Assembly: GCF_036421855.1 (NCBI RefSeq)
Contig: NZ_JAZGOK010000003.1
Source: Georgenia_B sunbinii
Lineage (GTDB): Bacteria > Actinomycetota > Actinomycetes > Actinomycetales > Actinomycetaceae
Direction: 5' to 3' (one strand)
DNA length: 64,000 nucleotides
Positions 26,316 to 34,104 of this stretch are shown piece by piece (within the stretch, counting starts at the first letter, position 1; each line of letters starts with the position of its first letter). The translations under genes were made by a program, and so were the position numbers. The notes beneath the pieces are model-generated. The model had not been told where the DNA came from and searched no databases. It worked only from the letters and a program-made list of their open reading frames with translations.

Positions 26316-27227
26316 TCAGTCGGCGCGGGCGGTGAGGGCCGCCTCGTAGAGCGCACGGGTACGTAGGCCGGTCGCGGCGGCGACCTCCGCGGCGGCGTCC
26401 TTGAGCCGCTGCCCGCCATCGACCCGGGCGAGCACCTCCGCGAGGTGGTCCTCGACGGTGGCCGCTCGCGGGGTCGCGCCGGCGACGACGACGGTGACCT
26501 CCCCGCGCACGCCGTCCTGCGCCCACCGGGCCAGCTCGGCCAGCCCGCCGCGGCGGACCTCCTCGTAGGTCTTGGTCATCTCCCGGCACACCGCGGCCGG
26601 GCGGTCGGCGCCCAGCGCCTGCGCCATCGCCTCCAGGGTGACCGCCAGCCGGTGCGGGGACTCGAAGAAGACCATGGTGCGCCGCTCGTCGGCGAGCGCG
26701 GTCAGCGCCCGCTGCCGCTCTCCGGGCTTGCGGGGCACGAAGCCCTCGAAGCAGAACCGGTCGGTCGCCAGCCCGGAGATCGCCAGCGCGGTGAGCACCG
26801 CGCTGGGACCGGGCAGCACGCTCACCGCGACGCCCGCCTCGGCGGCCGCGGCCACGAGCCGGTAGCCCGGATCGGACACCGAGGGCATGCCGGCGTCGGA
26901 GACGACGAGCACCCGGTCACCGGCCGACGCCCGCTCGAGCAACGTCGGCACCCGCTCGTGCTCGTTGTGCTCGTGGAAGCTCATCACCCGGCCCGGCACC
27001 GCGACTCCTAGCCGCCGGGCCAGCGCCATCAGCCGCCGGGTGTCCTCCGCGGCGACGACGTCGGCCTGCTCCAGCGCCCACCGCAGCCGCGGCGGGGCGT
27101 CGGCCACGTCCCCGATCGGGGTGGCGGCGAGGAGGATCTGGCCGCCCTCGCCGCGCCACGGCGTGCCGGTGGCCTCGAGCTCGGCATCGGGTTCGGCTGC
27201 GTCGTCCACCCGTGCAGTGTCTCCCAC
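26316..27227 (-). CDS. rsmI: 16S rRNA (cytidine1402-2'-O)-methyltransferase
   Basis: A 303-residue tetrapyrrole-methylase-fold enzyme that 2'-O-methylates C1402. Family motifs are LAATPIGDVADAP, EDTRRLM, SFHEHNE, VSDAGMPSVSDPGYRL and PGPSAVLTAL. The N-terminus has about 25 extra acidic residues. It is divergent from pmt with 50 bases between, a pairing conserved in actinobacteria. Confidence 0.95.
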   Translation of the reverse strand: MGDTARVDDAAEPDAELEATGTPWRGEGGQILLAATPIGDVADAPPRLRWALEQADVVAAEDTRRLMALARRLGVAVPGRVMSFHEHNEHERVPTLLERASAGDRVLVVSDAGMPSVSDPGYRLVAAAAEAGVAVSVLPGPSAVLTALAISGLATDRFCFEGFVPRKPGERQRALTALADERRTMVFFESPHRLAVTLEAMAQALGADRPAAVCREMTKTYEEVRRGGLAELARWAQDGVRGEVTVVVAGATPRAATVEDHLAEVLARVDGGQRLKDAAAEVAAATGLRTRALYEAALTARAD

Positions 27228-27277
27228 CGATGCCGAGGCCGTCGTCCGGCGCCCGGGCCGACACCTACACTCGCCCC

Positions 27278-29047
27278 GTGAGCACGCCCCGTCCTGCCGG
27301 CCCCGCCCCCGACCTCGCCGCCTCGCCGGTCGACGACGAGGACGCGCGGGCCGTCGCCACGACGGTCGACCGCCGCAGCGCCGACGAGATCGAGGTCGAC
27401 CTCCGTTCCCGGCTGCTGCGCGCCCGGCCGACCGACCGGCTGTGGGGCTGGCTCGGCCCGCTCGTCGTCGCCGCGATCGCCGCCGTGCTGCGGCTGGTCA
27501 ACCTCAACCACCCCACCCGGTTGATCTTCGACGAGACGTACTACGTCAAGCAGGCCTACTCGCTGCTCACCCTGGGCTACGAGGGGCAGTGGGAGGCCGA
27601 GGACGCCAACGACCGGTTCAAGGAGGGCGACTTCTCCGACCTGTCGACCGAGGCGAACTACGTCGTCCACCCGCAGATCGGCAAGTGGCTGATCGCCGTC
27701 GGGCTGCGGCTGTTCGGCGCCGACAACGGCGCCGGCTGGCGCTTCTCCGCCGCGATCGCCGGCGCTGTCACCGTGCTCCTCCTCGCCCGCATCACCCGGC
27801 GACTGCTCGGCTCGACGCTGCTGGGGACGGTCGCCGGCTTCCTGCTGGCGATCGACGGGCTCCACCTCACCGGCTCCCGGATCGGGCTGCTCGACATCTT
27901 CCTCGGCATGTTCGTCGTCGCCGCGCTGGGCGCCGTCCTCCTCGACCGGGAGCAGAGCCGGCGCCGGCTCGCCCGCGCCGCCGCGGCGGACCTCGCGGCA
28001 CGCGGCGACGGCCGACTCTCGGACCCGTGGGGGCCGCGCACCGGCTTCCGGTGGTGGCTGGTGCTCGCCGGCGTGCTGCTCGGGCTGGGCGCCGGCGTCA
28101 AGTGGTCCTCGATCTACGCACTGGCGGTCTTCGGGATCGTCGTCGTCGTGTGGGACCTGTGCGCCCGCCGGGCCATCGGCGCCCGGCTGTGGTTCGGGGC
28201 CGGGGTGTTCCGGGGCGGCGTCCCGGCGTTCGTCGCCCTCGTGCCGGTCGCCGCGGTGACCTACGTGCTCGGCTGGTTCTCCTGGTTCGCGTCCTCCGGC
28301 GGCTACCTGCGGCAGTGGGCCGCCGAGCAGTGGGCGCAGAACGGCACCGTCGAGCGGGCGTGGCTGCCGCACGCGCTCAACTCCTGGTGGGAGTACCACC
28401 GCCGGATGTGGGACTTCCACAACGGACTCGACAGCGAGCACTCCTACGAGGCCCATCCGGCCGGCTGGCTCCTCCAGCTGCGGCCGACCTCCTTCTACTG
28501 GCAGAGCCCGGCCCCGGGGGACCCGGACTGCGGCGCCGAGCGCTGCGTCCAGGCGATCAGCTCGGTGGGCAACCCAGCGATCTGGTGGCTCGGCGTCCTC
28601 GCGCTGGTCGTCGTGCTGTGGGCGGCGTTCGCGCGACGCGACTGGCGCGCCTGGGTGGTGCTCGCCGGCTACGCCGCCACCTACCTGCCGTGGTTCGCCT
28701 ACTCCCACCGAACGATCTTCACCTTCTACGCCATCGCGCTGGCCCCGTTCGTCGCACTCGCGCTGACCTTCGCGATCGGCTGGCTCACCGGCCTGCTGCC
28801 ACCGTTGCACGGCGGCTGGTCGCGGGCGCGCGGGCGAGGCGACGTCGCGCCGCTCGACGGCGGTGCGGTCCGCAGCGACGACCTCGTCGGGACGGCGCCG
28901 CGCACCCGGCCGGGCCTCGTGGTGATCGCCGCGGTGTGCCTGCTCGCGCTGGCGCTGTTCGTGTTCTTCTGGCCGGTGTGGACCGGCCAGACCCTGGCGT
29001 ACGACGCGTGGCGCGCCCGGATGTGGCTCGGCAGCTTCTGGATCTGA
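27278..29047 (+). CDS. pmt: Dolichyl-phosphate-mannose-protein mannosyltransferase (Pmt)
   Basis: A 589-residue GT39 membrane enzyme transferring mannose from polyprenyl-phosphomannose to exported proteins. After a soluble N-terminus of about 60 residues it has some 10 helices. The catalytic acidic pair is in the first loop, LIFDETYYVKQAYSL (about residues 87-101), and VVHPQIGKW and DGLHLTGSRIGLLDIFL are family signatures. The GTG at 27278 gives the usual length. Confidence 0.93.
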   Translation: MSTPRPAGPAPDLAASPVDDEDARAVATTVDRRSADEIEVDLRSRLLRARPTDRLWGWLGPLVVAAIAAVLRLVNLNHPTRLIFDETYYVKQAYSLLTLGYEGQWEAEDANDRFKEGDFSDLSTEANYVVHPQIGKWLIAVGLRLFGADNGAGWRFSAAIAGAVTVLLLARITRRLLGSTLLGTVAGFLLAIDGLHLTGSRIGLLDIFLGMFVVAALGAVLLDREQSRRRLARAAAADLAARGDGRLSDPWGPRTGFRWWLVLAGVLLGLGAGVKWSSIYALAVFGIVVVVWDLCARRAIGARLWFGAGVFRGGVPAFVALVPVAAVTYVLGWFSWFASSGGYLRQWAAEQWAQNGTVERAWLPHALNSWWEYHRRMWDFHNGLDSEHSYEAHPAGWLLQLRPTSFYWQSPAPGDPDCGAERCVQAISSVGNPAIWWLGVLALVVVLWAAFARRDWRAWVVLAGYAATYLPWFAYSHRTIFTFYAIALAPFVALALTFAIGWLTGLLPPLHGGWSRARGRGDVAPLDGGAVRSDDLVGTAPRTRPGLVVIAAVCLLALALFVFFWPVWTGQTLAYDAWRARMWLGSFWI

Positions 29048-29088
29048 CCGGTTCCGCCGGGCGTGTCCGACCGCTTCCGCCGGGCATG
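29046..29088 (+). repeat. Two-copy direct repeat after pmt
   Basis: GACCGGTTCCGCCGGGCGTG (29046-29065) and GACCGCTTCCGCCGGGCATG (29069-29088) differ at two positions. The first copy overlaps the pmt stop codon. They lie at the left edge of the accessory cluster; function unknown. Confidence 0.5.
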
Positions 29089-29142
29089 ACCGCGGCCTTC
29101 CCGCCTCGATGCGGACGGCAGAAGTGCTCTGGTACGGTGACG

Positions 29143-29174
29143 ACCGGCGCGCGTGAACACGTCTGCGCGCCGGT
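29143..29174 (+). promoter_or_regulatory. 10-bp inverted repeat upstream of the sugar operon
   Basis: ACCGGCGCGC / GCGCGCCGGT with a 12-base loop lies 96 bases after the pmt stop and 49 before the first small ORF of the sugar operon. A weak promoter-like pair (TGCGGA at 29109-29114, TACGGT at 29132-29137) lies just upstream. It may be the pmt terminator or a leader hairpin of the sugar operon. Nothing else is recognisable in the 175-base gap. Confidence 0.4.
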
Positions 29175-29222
29175 ATGACAGCGTGATCGCGGCAGTTCGA
29201 CAGTGACCGAGCAGGGAGCGTG

Positions 29223-29327
29223 ATGGGCGCCGGCCGCACGGAGCAGCTCGCCCGCCGCCGCTCGACGATGCGACGGGAGCCCGCGACCTGTCATCGCCTC
29301 GTCACCGAGGCGGTGGTCACGGCATGA
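29223..29327 (+). CDS. Small 34-residue ORF translationally coupled to the sugar operon
   Basis: The ATG at 29223 follows a GGGAG (29214-29218), and its stop overlaps the start of the 2,3-dehydratase gene (ATGA). The peptide is basic (eight Arg), has one Cys and no hydrophobic segment. No homologue is recognised. It may be a leader peptide that couples ribosomes into the dehydratase gene and not a functional product. It lacks the leader motif of the daptide precursors in this cluster. Confidence 0.4.
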   Translation: MGAGRTEQLARRRSTMRREPATCHRLVTEAVVTA

Positions 29328-30679
29328 GCACCTTTGCCGCGGTGCCCACCGACGTCGCCGGTGTACTGCGGGTCCTCGAGGAGGAACGCACCCGCCAGCG
29401 CACCGACGCCGCCCAGGTCCCGCTGCGCGAGGTGTCCCGCTGGGACTGCCGGCCCGACGCCGCGGAGTTCAGCCACGACAGCGGCCGCTTCTTCTCGGTG
29501 ATCGGCCTCGAGGTCGACGACGGCCGTGGGCGCAGCTGGCACCAGCCGATCATCCGGCAGCCCGAGGTCGGAGTGCTCGGCCTGCTCGTGCGCCGGGCCG
29601 GCGGCACTGTCAGCGCCCTCGTCCAGCTCAAGGCCGAGCCCGGCAACCCCAGCGGGCTTCAGCTCTCACCGACCGTCCAGGCGACCCACAGCAACTACAG
29701 CGGGGTCCATGGCGGTGCGGCCGTGCCCTACCTCGAGCACTTCCTCGAGCTGCACGACCCCGCACGCCCCGCCCCGCCCCGGCAGGTCCACCTCGACGTC
29801 CTTCAGTCGGAGATCGGTGGCCGGTTCCTGGCCAAGCAGAACCGCAACATGGTGGTGGAGACCAGCGCCGACGTCGCGGCGCAGGACGGGTTCCACTGGC
29901 TGCCGCTGGAGACCCTGTGGGGTATGCACGACCAGGCCGACCTGGTGAACATGGACCTGCGGTCCATCCTCGGCGGCCTGCCCGCGGGGCTTACCGCGGA
30001 CGCCACGGCCGCGATCCACGCCGTCGCCACCACCATCGACCCCGACGTCTCCCGCTGGCTCGACGAGGGACGTCGCGCCGCGGTGCTCACTGCTCGTCCG
30101 GTCCCCCTCGGCGCCATGGCGGGCTGGGTGGTCGGCGAGGATGCCATCTCCCACGAGGCCGGACGCTACTTCGATGTCATCGGGGTCCGGGTCGAGGCGA
30201 GCGGCCGGGAGGTCAGCAGCTGGTGCCAACCGATGGTTGCGCCACGCTTCACCGGGCTGCTCGCCCTCACCCTCGCCCGTGGGCCGGGCGGTCTCCACGC
30301 GCTCGTGCGGCTGCACGTGGAGACCGGGAGCTGGGGGCGGGCCGAGGTCGGCCCGACAGTCCAGTGCGCCCCGGAGAACCATGGCCACCTCCCCCCGGAC
30401 GCGTGGCCGCCTCTGCTGCGCGAGGTCCGGGACGGCGAGCTCGGGCGCATCGTCTTCGACGGCACCCTCGCGGACGAGGGGGGCCGCTTCTACCACGCCC
30501 GGAACCGTCACCTGGTGACGGTGACCGAGCTCGGTCCACCGCCTCCCGGCTTCCGTTGGGTGCCCCTCCCCCAGCTGCGGGCGCTGGCCCGGCAGGGCCG
30601 GACCGTCACCATGGAGCTGCGCAGCCTGCTCTCCTGCGTGTCCTCGCTCCACCGGACGGGTCGAGGTGACCTGCCGTGA
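29324..30679 (+). CDS. NDP-hexose 2,3-dehydratase (EvaA/TylCVI type)
   Basis: A 451-residue protein built of two homologous halves: SGRFFSVIGLEVDDGRGRSWHQPII (around residues 50-74) matches AGRYFDVIGVRVEASGREVSSWCQPMV (around 275-301), as in all TylX3/EvaA dehydratases. It removes the C2 hydroxyl of TDP-4-keto-6-deoxyglucose, the first step to 2-deoxy and 2,3,6-trideoxy sugars. It opens a four-gene overlapping operon for a modified sugar. Family members occur only in secondary metabolism, marking this as cluster DNA. Confidence 0.9.
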   Translation: MSTFAAVPTDVAGVLRVLEEERTRQRTDAAQVPLREVSRWDCRPDAAEFSHDSGRFFSVIGLEVDDGRGRSWHQPIIRQPEVGVLGLLVRRAGGTVSALVQLKAEPGNPSGLQLSPTVQATHSNYSGVHGGAAVPYLEHFLELHDPARPAPPRQVHLDVLQSEIGGRFLAKQNRNMVVETSADVAAQDGFHWLPLETLWGMHDQADLVNMDLRSILGGLPAGLTADATAAIHAVATTIDPDVSRWLDEGRRAAVLTARPVPLGAMAGWVVGEDAISHEAGRYFDVIGVRVEASGREVSSWCQPMVAPRFTGLLALTLARGPGGLHALVRLHVETGSWGRAEVGPTVQCAPENHGHLPPDAWPPLLREVRDGELGRIVFDGTLADEGGRFYHARNRHLVTVTELGPPPPGFRWVPLPQLRALARQGRTVTMELRSLLSCVSSLHRTGRGDLP

Positions 30680-31680
30680 CCGCACCCGGCCGCACGGTCG
30701 TCCTCGGCGGCACCGGATACCTGGGCAGCGAGGTGGTCGCCGCCCTCGCTGCGGCAACCCCGGGCACGCCGGGGGCCGCCCCGCGTCAGGTCGTCACGGT
30801 CGGTCGCCGCGCCACCACGTCCACCCGCCCCCCGGGCAGCCCGGGTGCGGCACATGTCCAGGCCATCTCCCGCGACCTATCGGTGCCCGGCGCCGCGGCC
30901 GACCTCGTGGCGGGGGCGGACGTGGTCATTCACCTGGTCGCCCCCAGCGGCCCGACGACCACCTGGCGCACCGCCGGGGACGGCGCGGAGCTCGCACTCC
31001 TCGCCGAGGTGCTCGAGGCCACCGCCACCCGGAGCGGCGAGCACGGCCGCGTCCCGCCCCTGGTCATGCTCGCCTCGACGGTCCCCCCGGCTTCCGCCGC
31101 GGGGCAGCCGGCACACGCCCCCTCGGACCACGAGCGGCGCAAGCAGGCGCTCGAGGAGCTGCTGGCCGAGGCAGCGACCCAGGGCCGGGTACGGTCTGCG
31201 ACGCTACGCCTGAGCACTGTCTACGGCGTCGGCGCCGGCGGCCCCGGACGAGGGGTCGTCGCGTCGATGGCACGCCAGGCGGTCCGTGGCCGGCCGCTGA
31301 CCGTCTGGCACGGCGCCGACGTCAGGCGCAACCTCGTGCACGTCCGGGACGCCGCGACGGCCTTCGTCCGCGCCGCGCGGTGCGGCGGCGCGCAGCCGAC
31401 CGCCCCGGTGTGGTCCGTCGGCGGTCCCGACCAGCTGTCGGTGCGTGAGCTCGCCGAGCTCGTCGCGGTCGAGGCCGCGGACGTGAGCGGGGTGCTCGTT
31501 CCCGTCGAGTCGGTCCCGGCCCCGGACTGGGCGGTGCCGGCCGACTTCCTCGACGTCGTCGTCGACCGCGAACCGTTCGAGCGGGCCACCGGTTGGCGCC
31601 CAGCCGCCACCCTGCGGGCCGGCGTCCGCGACCTTGTGTCCTACATCCAGACAGCAGAGCGACGACGGAGCGATCGATGA
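30676..31680 (+). CDS. NAD-dependent epimerase/dehydratase, probable NDP-hexose 4-ketoreductase
   Basis: A 334-residue extended short-chain dehydrogenase: Rossmann motif VVLGGTGYLGSEVV (about residues 8-21), then ASTVPP. The usual YxxxK Tyr is hard to place (SDHERRKQ occupies that region), as in some TylCIV/EvaE ketoreductases. GTGA overlap with the dehydratase and ATGA with the aminotransferase. By context it reduces the C4 ketone as the last sugar-tailoring step; an epimerase role is possible. Confidence 0.75.
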   Translation: MTAPGRTVVLGGTGYLGSEVVAALAAATPGTPGAAPRQVVTVGRRATTSTRPPGSPGAAHVQAISRDLSVPGAAADLVAGADVVIHLVAPSGPTTTWRTAGDGAELALLAEVLEATATRSGEHGRVPPLVMLASTVPPASAAGQPAHAPSDHERRKQALEELLAEAATQGRVRSATLRLSTVYGVGAGGPGRGVVASMARQAVRGRPLTVWHGADVRRNLVHVRDAATAFVRAARCGGAQPTAPVWSVGGPDQLSVRELAELVAVEAADVSGVLVPVESVPAPDWAVPADFLDVVVDREPFERATGWRPAATLRAGVRDLVSYIQTAERRRSDR

Positions 31681-32795
31681 GCATCAACGTGTGGTCCTAC
31701 CTCGCGGAGTACACCGCGGAGCGGGAGGACATCCTGGACGCGGTGGACACCGTGTTCTCCTCCGGCCGGCTCGTGCTCGGCCGGTCGGTGACGGGCTTCG
31801 AGGAGGAGTTCGCCGCCATCCACTCGAGCACCGCCCCGGCCGAGTGCGTCGGCGTGGACAACGGGACCAACGCGATCGTCCTCGCGCTCCGCGCGCTCGG
31901 CGTCGGCCCGGGTGACGAGGTGGTGACGGTCCCGAACACCGCTGCGCCCACGGTCGTGGCGATCGACGCCGTCGGCGCCACCCCGGTCTTCGTCGACGTC
32001 CGTGAGGAGGATTACCTCATGGACGTCGATCAGGTCCCCGGCGTGCTCACCGACCGCACCCGGTGCCTGCTCCCGGTCCACCTCTACGGCCAGGTCGCAG
32101 ACATCTCGCGGCTGCGCACCATCGCCGACGAGCGGGGCATCGCCCTCCTCGAGGACTGCGCGCAGGCCCACGGCGCGCTGCAGCACGGCAGGATGGCCGG
32201 CACCACCGGCGACGCCGCCGCGTACTCGTTCTACCCGACCAAGGTCCTGGGGGCCTACGGGGACGCCGGTGCGGTCGTCACAGCACGGCCGGACGTGGCG
32301 ACGTCGCTGCGCCGGCTGCGCTACTACGGCATGACGGACCGGTACGCCGTCGAGGAGCTGCCGGGGCACAACTCGCGCCTCGACGAGGTCCAGGCGGAGA
32401 TCCTCCGGCGCAAGCTCGGCCGCCTCGACGAGTACCTCGCGTCCCGCCGTCGCCTCGCCCACCGGTACGAGGAAGCACTCGGGGACACCGACCTCGTCCT
32501 CCCGGCGGTCGTCGAGGGCAACGTCCACTCCTACTACCTCTACGTAGCCCGCCACCCGCAGCGCGACCGGATCATCGAGCTGCTCGCCGAGCACGGTGTG
32601 GGACTCAACGTCAGCTACCGCTGGCCCGTCCACCTCATGCCCGGCTTCGCCCACCTCGGCTACCGGGCCGGCTCGTTCCCGGTGGCCGAACGACTCGCTC
32701 AGGAGATCTTCTCCCTTCCGATGTACCCCTCGCTCACCGACGCCCAGCAGGACACCGTCATCACCGGCCTGCGCAGCGCCCTGGCCTCGCTGTAG
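31677..32795 (+). CDS. DegT/DnrJ/EryC1-family NDP-sugar aminotransferase
   Basis: A 372-residue fold-type I PLP enzyme. The Schiff-base Lys is in SFYPTKVLGAYGD (K189); VDNGTNAIVLALRALGVGPGD and LLEDCAQAHGA are family motifs. Together with a 2,3-dehydratase and C-methyltransferase it most likely aminates C3 of a 2,6-dideoxy-3-keto sugar (EvaB-like), though the position of amination cannot be read directly. It starts with an ATGA overlap. Confidence 0.85.
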   Translation: MSINVWSYLAEYTAEREDILDAVDTVFSSGRLVLGRSVTGFEEEFAAIHSSTAPAECVGVDNGTNAIVLALRALGVGPGDEVVTVPNTAAPTVVAIDAVGATPVFVDVREEDYLMDVDQVPGVLTDRTRCLLPVHLYGQVADISRLRTIADERGIALLEDCAQAHGALQHGRMAGTTGDAAAYSFYPTKVLGAYGDAGAVVTARPDVATSLRRLRYYGMTDRYAVEELPGHNSRLDEVQAEILRRKLGRLDEYLASRRRLAHRYEEALGDTDLVLPAVVEGNVHSYYLYVARHPQRDRIIELLAEHGVGLNVSYRWPVHLMPGFAHLGYRAGSFPVAERLAQEIFSLPMYPSLTDAQQDTVITGLRSALASL

Positions 32796-32823
32796 CCCCC
32801 ACGACCTCCGGAGACGAACGACC

Positions 32824-34047
32824 GTGACACGATGCAGGATCTGCTCAGGAGACGTGCAGAAGTTCCTCGACCTCGGCGAGCAGCCGCTGTCGGACGCCTT
32901 CCGCCCTGCCGACGAGATCGCCAGCTTCACCTACCACCTGCAGATGGGACGCTGCCTGACCTGCGGCGCCGTCCAGCAGCTGGCCGAGGTGCCGCGCGAG
33001 CAGATGTTCCACGCCGACTACCCCTACTTCTCCTCCGGCTCGTCCCGGATGCGCGAGCACTTCCGGCGGACGGCCGAGCACCTCATGGCGGAGTACTGCG
33101 GGCACGACGGCGCCGTCGTCGTGGAGATCGGGTGCAACGACGGTGTCATGCTCGAGCACGTCGCCCGGGCGGGGCTGGCGCACCTGGGCTTCGAGCCCTC
33201 GGCGTCGGTCGCCGAGGTGGCCCGCTCCCGGGGGGTGCGGGTGACCACGGAGTTTTTCGACGCGGACAGTGCCCGCGCCCACCTGGGATCGCTCGGCGCG
33301 GCCGACGTCGTCTACGCCGCCAACACGATGTGTCACCTGCCCTACCTCGACTCCGTCCTCGCCGGTGTCGAGGAGATCCTCGCACCGCAGGGCGTGCTCG
33401 TCTTCGAGGATCCCTACCTCGGTGACGTCATCGCGAAGACCTCCTTCGACCAGATCTATGACGAGCACTTCTACCTGTTCTCCGCGCAGAGCGTCAGCGG
33501 GCTCGCCTGCCAGCACGGTTTCGAGCTGGTGGACGTTGAGCGTCTGCCGGTGCACGGCGGCGAGGTGCGCTACACGCTGGCCCGTGCGGGTGCGCGCCCG
33601 GTGCGGCCGGCCGTCCGGGCGATGCTCGACGCCGAGGCAGCCAGCGGGCTCGGGGACCCGGCGACCTACGTCGCGTTCGCCGCGCGTGTCACGGCTGTCC
33701 GGGACGATCTCCTCGCCACCCTCACCCGGCTGCGGGACGAGGGGCGCGAGGTGGTCGGCTACGGTGCCACCGCCAAGAGCGCCACGGTCCTCAACCTCGC
33801 GGGGATCGGTCCTGATCTCATCGATCGGGTCTACGACTCCACCCCGGCCAAGCAGGGGAGACTGACCCCCGGTTCGGGCATCCCCGTGGTGGCCGCGGAC
33901 GACTTCGCCTCGACCACCGCGGATGTCGCGGTGCTGTTCGCGTGGAACCACGCCGAGGAGATCAAGACGAACGAGGCCGCGTTCGAGCAGGGTGGCGGGC
34001 AGTGGCTGGAGTACGTCCCCGAGGTCCGGCTCGTCGGCGGGCGATGA
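32824..34047 (+). CDS. NDP-hexose C-methyltransferase (EvaC/TylCIII type)
   Basis: A 407-residue protein with three parts. The N-terminal zinc domain has Cys pairs CRICSG (about residues 4-9) and CLTCG (about 43-47). The SAM domain carries VVEIGCNDGVMLEHVA. The C-terminal Methyltransf_14 domain carries GYGATAKSATVLN. This layout is specific to sugar C3-methyltransferases. GTG at 32824 after GGAGA. It implies a branched 3-C-methyl sugar. The operon lacks a 3,5-epimerase and the first two TDP-glucose enzymes. Confidence 0.88.
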   Translation: MTRCRICSGDVQKFLDLGEQPLSDAFRPADEIASFTYHLQMGRCLTCGAVQQLAEVPREQMFHADYPYFSSGSSRMREHFRRTAEHLMAEYCGHDGAVVVEIGCNDGVMLEHVARAGLAHLGFEPSASVAEVARSRGVRVTTEFFDADSARAHLGSLGAADVVYAANTMCHLPYLDSVLAGVEEILAPQGVLVFEDPYLGDVIAKTSFDQIYDEHFYLFSAQSVSGLACQHGFELVDVERLPVHGGEVRYTLARAGARPVRPAVRAMLDAEAASGLGDPATYVAFAARVTAVRDDLLATLTRLRDEGREVVGYGATAKSATVLNLAGIGPDLIDRVYDSTPAKQGRLTPGSGIPVVAADDFASTTADVAVLFAWNHAEEIKTNEAAFEQGGGQWLEYVPEVRLVGGR

Positions 34048-34051
34048 CGGC

Positions 34052-34068
34052 GCCCCTCCCCCAGGGGC
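34052..34068. terminator. Short hairpin between the convergent sugar and RiPP operons
   Basis: A 6-bp GCCCCT/AGGGGC stem with a CCCCC loop in the 57-base gap between the methyltransferase and lanthipeptide-synthetase stops. Weak, but the only candidate. Confidence 0.3.
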
Positions 34069-34104
34069 CCCGCTCAGTGCTCTACGGTCGCTGACCGGCG
34101 GCGA

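Noticed and set aside
29223..29327. 34-residue ORF as a third RiPP precursor
   Set aside because: It is basic, lacks the LDLQELEDLEAP leader motif and the C-terminal Thr, and is translationally tied to the sugar operon.
31677..32795. Aminotransferase of the sugar operon as the daptide aminotransferase
   Set aside because: It is a DegT-family sugar enzyme embedded between sugar genes; the class III aminotransferase at 41582-42856 fits the daptide step.
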